64,000 nucleotides of DNA from Toxorhynchites rutilus septentrionalis (lineage: Eukaryota; Arthropoda; Insecta; Diptera; Culicidae), in the NCBI RefSeq assembly GCF_029784135.1, contig NC_073746.1, positions 248,443,307-248,507,306 of the forward strand, read 5' to 3'. Shown in pieces: positions 58,117-64,000 of the stretch; the stretch's first letter is position 1, and every line of letters begins with the position of its first letter. The position numbers and the translations under genes are program-made. Under the pieces are notes generated by a model, which did not search any database, was not told the DNA's origin, and worked only from the letters and a program-made list of their open reading frames with translations.

Positions 58117-59213
58117 TAGAGATGGGCAAATCAGCTCATCATGGTGAGCGGCTCAGAGCCGTCCAGCTCATACAAGTGAGCTGCTCATTCGGAACAGCTC
58201 TTCAGCTCAATTGAATTTTGCGGCTGTCCACACAATTGAATAACTACCATGGGACATTTTATAGTGTTCATTTTCTTAATAGACGGAAATCAAAAAAATA
58301 AACGAATTTAATTTGTAATTGTACACAAACTAAATTTCATATGGATTCTAATACTATAATATACAACAAATATTGAATGCTGAAATCCAACATAGAAGAT
58401 GCTTAGGATATGCTGAACTTAAACAACAGAAGAACCAGCAGTAGCCAAATAAAATGCCTTCAGAAATATTGGCTGAGACAACGTTTTTTGATAAAACTAG
58501 CGAGATATTTTTTTTGCATCCAAGGATATAAAAATAAATCCATTAATAGGCGCAACGAGAAGCAATTCTTCGCCATGACAAAGGTAACAAAAGGACCATT
58601 ATCAATCATCAGCATTTATGGCGGGTAGTTTTCTGAATTGTTTTGATTCAGCACGCGGAAATAAATTTATGCGTTTGAACAGTCATGTTTAAATAACAAT
58701 ATAATATAGTAATTCCATTTACAAGCATATAATAATTTTTATTATTTTGTTGAAATGTAAGAAAAATTTAATGGAACGATTGAATATCTTCAAAACAAAA
58801 ACCTTTTTGCTCTCTGGCATCTCTGCTAAAGCTAAAGAACGAAGGAAGGAAGAACACACGAAAACAAACTGTCGTCATATCATAAAGCGCGGGAGACGAA
58901 AATTTTTTCCACGTCTCAAAATTCACACTCTCTGCTGCTTTTGCGCTCCACAGCTATGCAGCTCATTAGCTCGACAGCTCAACAGCTCATCAGCTCATCA
59001 GCTCAACAGCTCATCAGCTCAACAGCTCAGCAGCTCAGCTCAGCAGCTCATCAGCTCCACAGCTCAGCAGCTCATCAGCTCAACAGCTCAACAGCTCAAC
59101 AGCTCCGTAATGAGCTGATGAGCTGCGTTGTTTTGATTGCGAGCCAATCCGAATCCGCTCACTATGATGAAGCGATTCGAATGAACAGCTCATGAGCGGA
59201 TGGCACATCTCTA
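58117..59213. mobile_element. non-autonomous hAT element, copy 2
   Basis: Perfect ends TAGAGATG/CATCTCTA and perfect 8-bp TSD GTTCTCAC (58109-58116 and 59214-59221). Inverted relative to copy 1. The internal array 58958-59115 has expanded to many 9-bp units (CAACAGCTC/CATCAGCTC). Confidence 0.88.
58958..59115. repeat. 9-bp AGCTCAACAG-type minisatellite
   Basis: About 17 units of CAGCTCAWC type, against about six in copy 1. Alternate reading frames give Ser/Gln-rich nonsense peptides, so the frames here are not genes. Confidence 0.8.
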
Positions 59214-59221
59214 GTTCTCAC

Positions 59222-59988
59222 CGAGCTATGTTTCCCTAACACGGACTACAAAATCAATGTACCTGGGAAATAGAAATACAATATGTTGCATCGAGAGTAA
59301 TAGATGCATACATTGTCCGTTTTGTGTTCTGTTTAAATTTTTAGTATCAATTACATTTCGACAGTCTGTCAGCTAGTAACCAGTTACCGGCGGTAGCGAT
59401 GATGTCCATTCAGCATTAAGATATTTCCGCCGAATGAATAGTGGAGGAAGGAAGTGGGAAGGTCCCACGTCTCTCCGGTTATGTCCACGGCATTACCCAC
59501 CTGTCTTTTTTCTATATGTTTTAATTGATACTTATCTATCGATCTATACAAATAATAACGGAACGTCAATGTGTTGTTACACGTGTAGCAACCTTGTGCA
59601 CATTGTCCTATCTAGGAGAATGTACCCTCGAATTTTTCAAATGTCACCCATCAGTATGACAAGTTCACCTGGGTCATGTCTTTAGAAAACCCCTATTGAA
59701 ATGACAGGAGCCAACATATCGAGTATCCCACTGATATTTTCCCTTTGTTTTCACCAGGGGTTAGACATCAATTGAATATAGGCTACCCAAAATCAAAATC
59801 AATATGGTGTCATTTGTTTATCAACATATCATTTACGAGGATTGAAATCGAGAAATGCGCTGCTTTATTCTAACTGCATGAGTGATTTTCATATTTCGGT
59901 TTCACATTTAACATGGAGTTTAAAGTTAGCCACTATTCGACTATATAACCGGACCGAGTTGTAAACAACAGTAATTGATTGAACCAAA
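59222..59988. other. Upstream region of the 59989 frame
   Basis: Mostly featureless. A TATATAA at about 59941-59947 followed by CGGACCGAG about 12 bases later could be a core promoter for the small gene. Confidence 0.35.
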
Positions 59989-60240
59989 ATGTCAGTAAAC
60001 CGCAGCAATATTGGGTACACTGGCAATATGAGGGATTTGCATACATCCGTTAGGTTAAGCGATAGTAGACTTCCGTCGTTGCGTGTTTTCGAACATTCTC
60101 GATTCGACATCCACCGAGTAAAGAACAATAAAGTTTATTCTAATGTAAAACGTGTTTTTAACGCCTCCGAACGCCGCGAAGAATACCATACACGTAAAAG
60201 TCTAAAACGGATCGTACGATTTGAGGTGCCATTAATTTAG
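59989..60240 (+). CDS. Candidate small basic protein, unknown
   Basis: 83 codons starting in CCAAAATGTC, an excellent insect start context, preceded by a TATATAA about 45 bases upstream. The product is rich in Arg/Ser/Lys (SLKRIVRFEV at the end) with no membrane segment, signal or Cys. I do not recognise it. It is a single exon. Start context and promoter-like spacing favour a real gene, but a chance frame of this length cannot be excluded. Confidence 0.35.
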   Translation: MSVNRSNIGYTGNMRDLHTSVRLSDSRLPSLRVFEHSRFDIHRVKNNKVYSNVKRVFNASERREEYHTRKSLKRIVRFEVPLI

Positions 60241-60429
60241 TTTCAATTCTGACGGATAATTGGAAAGATCGGAAAAAAATAATTCTCATATGTGCGCCAG
60301 TGACATCGTAGTAGGTGTTGTTATCCTTTATGATATTTGCTTTCATGGAATTAATCTTCGTTCCGCTTCTATAGCGCAAAAATGATAATGAATATTTAGG
60401 ATGAATAGCGCACTTCTATATCTTCTATC

Positions 60430-62100
60430 TATATAAAGAAAAATGATTCGTCAAATATGATGCTAAGCGTAAAATTCGGAAATGGATCGTGTGATTCGAG
60501 CTGTTCCTATTTTGTTGTGCCCGTAAAATATTTATACGGCGAAGAAATTGGATTATTCTGAAGGAAAATAGAAAAAGGGCCTGGCCGGGTAAGGGAGTAG
60601 AAAGTACCACCAAACCAAATTACTAACTGTATGGCAAATATTGTATAGGATATTAAATAAGTAATTTTGACGGTTTATTTGAACCTATTTGAACCCTTCT
60701 GTGATTTAACCTAGGATCTATAGTGAAGAACGAAAAGAAAAAATCGAGATAAAAAAGAATTATCAAAAAAAATTCATCTAAATTTTAGTACTAAAAAAAA
60801 TATTTAAATTTTGATTTTTTTTTTGGGGTTTAGAGATTCAGTACTACTCTAATTCATATTCAAATGTATTTCTACGGCTTTTCTAGATATGTGTGATTTT
60901 TTCAGACTTTTTTAGTGTTGCGCGGTACAAAAAAATATTGTTTTTTATATTTCCAAAGAGTCTGACTGAGTAAGAGAGTAAAAAGTCCCCCAAACCAAAT
61001 CACCAGCTGTATGAAAAATATTGTATAGGGTACTAAATAAAACATTTTGGCAGTAGTACCATATATTGAGTCCTTATAGGATCTATGGTGAAAAATGCAC
61101 CTTTTGGTTTTTTTCACGCCATTCTCAATAGCTTTGAGACAAAAATATGAGAAAAAAATTGAAAGTACATTTTTCTTAGGTGTATCGATCAATATTTTCA
61201 AACAATGTTTTCATCAGAAAATCAAACACTGAAAAAATTTTAAATTAATTTTTATTTTTATTTTAAACTATTTTTTTTATTTTGAGATTCAGTACTACTC
61301 TAGTTTGTATTAAAAAATTTTCCTACGTCTATTTTAGGTATATGTGATTTTTTATTTTGGAATTTTTAGAGTGTTTTTCGCGATACAAAAAAAATATATA
61401 TATTTTCAGACATTTCGAAATTTTGAAAAAAAAATATTACTCTGAGACCCAATTTTACTCTAATTTTTATTTAAATGCGTTCGAAAGTGTTTTTTCCACA
61501 TGTAGCGTAATTTTTTTCTTGAATTTTTAAGAGGATTGTGCGAAAAAAAATGTTTTTTTTTGGCCTTTGGACATTTTTAATTTATTTAGAATTTAGAGAC
61601 CCATTACTGCTCTAATATTTTTAAAATTTTGTTTTTCATATGTCTAAATTTTGTCGGTATATTTGGAGAATTGGAGAATTTTTTCTCTCGTATCTTGAAA
61701 TATATATGATTATCTTTACATTGGATTTAGATGGTTTACCAAATTCATAGAATTCAGCAGTACGATAGAGCTCTGTGAGACAAAAATAAAGTCCTTGTGG
61801 AAAGATCATTCGGATTAATGAGAAGAACACTTAAAAAATCCGAATTGTCTTTATTTTTTTTATTTTAATCTCACAATTGAAAACCACGAAAACCATAAAA
61901 TAATCGATTTCAAGAAAATAAAAATAATAATGCAGGCGATGAAGAAAATTATTTTTGTGTCTCGTAATGATCTTAAACATTTAGGAAAAATTACTCCACA
62001 TATAGAAAAAAGGACACATACGAACGCATTTAAATAAAAAATAGAGCAGAAGTTACATATTTTTTCAAAATTTCGAAATGCCAGAAAATTTATAAAATTT
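60430..62100. repeat. AT-rich tandem/foldback repeat
   Basis: A block with GGGAGTA(G/A)AAAGT-CC-CCAAACCAAAT recurs at about 60590 and 60975. GAGATTCAGTACTACTCTA-type units recur at about 60832, 61280, 61447 and 61590. The segment 61395-61505 is present in inverted form at about 61995-62090 (ATTTAAATGCGTTCG and CATTTCGAAATTTTGAAAAA). This suggests a foldback element. Confidence 0.6.
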
Positions 62101-62236
62101 GTTTGTACTGCGCATTTAATTTTTTTTATTATTAGATTTTTTGATGAAAAAAATTATAGGAGGTTGTGTCCAAGATACGACCGCATTGTTGACGTAGAAC
62201 TACACTGTTATTTTATATAAGTCGCTTGTTCATACC

Positions 62237-62301
62237 TTCAGATATTATTCTATAATGTTGTGAAATTATAGAAACAACTGCTTAGTAGAATAATATCTGA
62301 A
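62237..62301. repeat. Short hairpin, 15-bp perfect arms
   Basis: TTCAGATATTATTCT (62237-62251) and its complement (62287-62301), with an inner TATAAT/ATTATA pair in the loop. Preceded at about 62192 by a TTGACGTAGAACT end-like sequence. Confidence 0.75.
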
Positions 62302-63170
62302 ATGGATTTTTCATTGTAGAATCAGTTGACGATAATTGATTGATGATTCATTCTTGCCCTCGCAAAACAATATACTAGCTGATCGTATGTCGCAATTTAT
62401 TCCATGTCAATGCATTGAAAATTTACCTCGAACGCTATTCCGGTGGCCTTTTTCGCAATTAACATAGACTTGGCTACAGTCGATTATATAATCAAATGTT
62501 GCACCAGCACCATTATTCCACATCTCATAACTACATCAATATATCTTTGGTACCGCATGGAAACAACAACAATGACAACACTTGCAAGTATCAAATATCA
62601 TGCTACATGTTATTTAGTATTGCCTCAAAGAAATCGCACCTCTAGGCATCGTTCGTACAACGTGAACCAAGCGCCAAACAAGCGTTCGCCATAGCATGCA
62701 TACAGAGCCAGCATACATTGGTGGCTTGAAACTACTAGGAATATAAACACTTCTCATCATTTTGCGCTATTCTCAAAAGAAACGCTTCTGTTAATATTAC
62801 TGGCCTCGAAAAAAGTTGCATTACTTTCTCATGCTCGAGAGAAGCGCAGCTGTCACCCTTAGTGGAAGAAGTTTTACTATTGGCAAGCGAAACCTAATTG
62901 TCGCGACCGCCAATATAATCTTACATTGCGATCGATAGATGGGCTTCAAACATGAAGCCTCATCCCAGAAAGTTCTTTGCTGGCTACAACGAGGAAAACT
63001 CTATAAACTCTTTTATGAAGCCGGCTAGTACGTGGGTGCTAAGCACGTAATGCGGCGTTGATTGTGTTCCACACTGTGACACTCTCCCAGCTCAATGGAA
63101 GCGCGTCCTCGCGCTATCAGCGGAGAGAGAGTGCCGACAATGTTTAGCTCGTGATGTTACTGCAGTCCGA
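62302..63170. other. No gene seen
   Basis: No supported coding region; mixed sequence ahead of a GC-richer block. Confidence 0.35.
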
Positions 63171-63430
63171 TGCGAAGCGAGGCACAGTTCGATTGTTGGT
63201 TGTGCAGCTTAACTACGATGTCCGCTGCTGCTGCTGCTCCTGCTATTGATTTTGATGAAGACCGATGCGACGCCCAGCTCGATGGTTACTCGGATTAGCT
63301 TCAGTGTTCGATGCTCCTGCTGCTGCTATTGCTATTGGAGCAGACCGATGCGACACCTAGCTCGATATTGGCTGCTCGGGTTAGCTTCCTTGTTAGCTGC
63401 TGCCACTGCTGCTGGTGTTCCTTGTTAGAT
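63165..63430. repeat. Three imperfect tandem units with CTG runs
   Basis: CCGATGCGA-GC-AGCTCGAT followed by G-TTAGCTTC and GCTGCTGCTG-like runs recurs at about 63165, 63260 and 63346, spacing about 90-100 bp. Confidence 0.6.
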
Positions 63431-63454
63431 GTTGCTCGTATCACGTCCGTTGTA

Positions 63455-63493
63455 AGAATGCCGACTGCGCGGAGTCGCTCGCGCTTTTATAGC
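63455..63493 (-). promoter_or_regulatory. TATA promoter-like sequence, minus strand
   Basis: Minus strand GCTATAAAAGCGC followed about 25 bases later by an initiator-like GCAGTCGGCATTC. The CTG-run repeats lie downstream in this sense, so they would be in a 5' UTR or LTR leader. No downstream gene is seen. Confidence 0.35.
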
Positions 63494-64000
63494 CTGGCTC
63501 ATCTTTTCCTTACATGTGATTGGTCTATAGTTCTCATGGCATGATTCTCATGTTTCTTTATTGTTGTTATTATTATTATTTCATCACCCTATCCTGTACT
63601 CTACACTAATCACATGCAAAATTCCAGAACGTCATTCACTTTTTGGTGACTAAACAAGTGAAATGAACTCTTTTTGTTAATAACAACCTTTTCGAGTAGT
63701 AGCAGTGGCAATGCTTCGTTATGGTCAATATTAGCGCAAATGTAATCCTAGTTGAAGGCTATTTTGCGACTGGCACGCGAACCCAAATAACTTATAACAT
63801 TCCAGTAAGACATTGAAGATGCTTGGTATTCCCCAAATAATTTTTTGGCGCACAACCTTAACGCTTGCTTCGCCATAACGTCAGTTTAATGCATTGATGC
63901 ATTCTCAAAGGCACCAACGAAGCCCTTATGATGACGGAAAACAAACAATGTTAACTGCTTGGAAACCACCGACCGCCTTCACCACCAGCGGGGGGAGCTT
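63494..64000. other. No gene seen
   Basis: Non-coding to the window end; it finishes with a G-rich purine stretch (CGGGGGGAGCTT). Confidence 0.35.

Larger units (their letters stand above)
57768..59260. mobile_element. TTGACGTAGGACT-family element, opposite orientation
   Basis: Begins TTGACGTGGGACTACGTC and aligns in reverse with 4700-5085 (ACAGACTTCAAAATCAATGTACCTG matches the GGTTTTGAAGTCTGTG unit). It is split by the hAT copy 58117-59213. The far TIR is not found, so the element is truncated. Confidence 0.5.

Noticed and set aside
58941..59195. Ser/Gln-repeat frames around 58.7-59.2 kb
   Set aside because: They are translations of the 9-bp minisatellite inside the hAT element.
62443..62694. 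83-codon plus-strand frame
   Set aside because: No start context, domain or codon pattern beyond chance.

Overview
The window looks like nuclear DNA of a transposon-rich dipteran, most likely a culicine (Aedes-type) mosquito. This is inferred from short introns, CAAAATG-type start contexts, tRNA-derived SINEs, many TIR elements and the mix of gypsy/errantivirus, Tc1, hAT, Helitron and Jockey/I-type elements. No bacterial, CRISPR or clear non-retroviral viral sequence was seen.

Layout. (1) 1-1544: the 3' coding end of a plus-strand gene with AP2/EH-binding motifs, probably the Numb-associated kinase Nak/AAK1. (2) 1.5-6.2 kb: non-coding DNA with a pogo-like MITE, a hAT element with a perfect 8-bp TSD nested in another TIR repeat, and a tRNA-type SINE. 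(3) 6.2-42.9 kb: a nested deposit of at least eleven Ty3/gypsy-type elements, mostly env-bearing errantiviruses, here labelled G1-G11. Every one whose strand can be read lies on the minus strand. G3 (11459-20360) is complete: two identical 384-bp LTRs, tRNA-Ser primer site, gag, pol, spliced env and purine tract. It is inserted in the (TA)n head of a Helitron. G1, G2 and G4-G11 are LTRs, leaders or broken coding regions. (4) 42.9-50.5 kb: MITEs and two non-LTR retrotransposon remnants. (5) 50.8-56.7 kb: a host-gene island with DDX55/Spb4 helicase (+), a decayed zeste-type Myb/SANT gene (+), and a tight METTL23-SLIRP pair (-) only 22 bp apart. (6) 56.7-64 kb: repeats, a second copy of the nested hAT element, a small candidate gene at 59989 and a foldback repeat.

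How it fits together. A plus-strand transcript entering from the Nak side would be antisense to every gypsy element. This is the arrangement of the Drosophila flamenco piRNA locus and is the leading hypothesis for an undescribed system here. Five leaders (G3-G7) share one design: a short ATG exon ending in phase 2 at a GTAAGT donor. In G3 and G6 the env acceptor just after pol has the matching phase. That predicts env mRNAs whose first signal-peptide residues come from the leader. All calls rest on reading the sequence; no database search was run.
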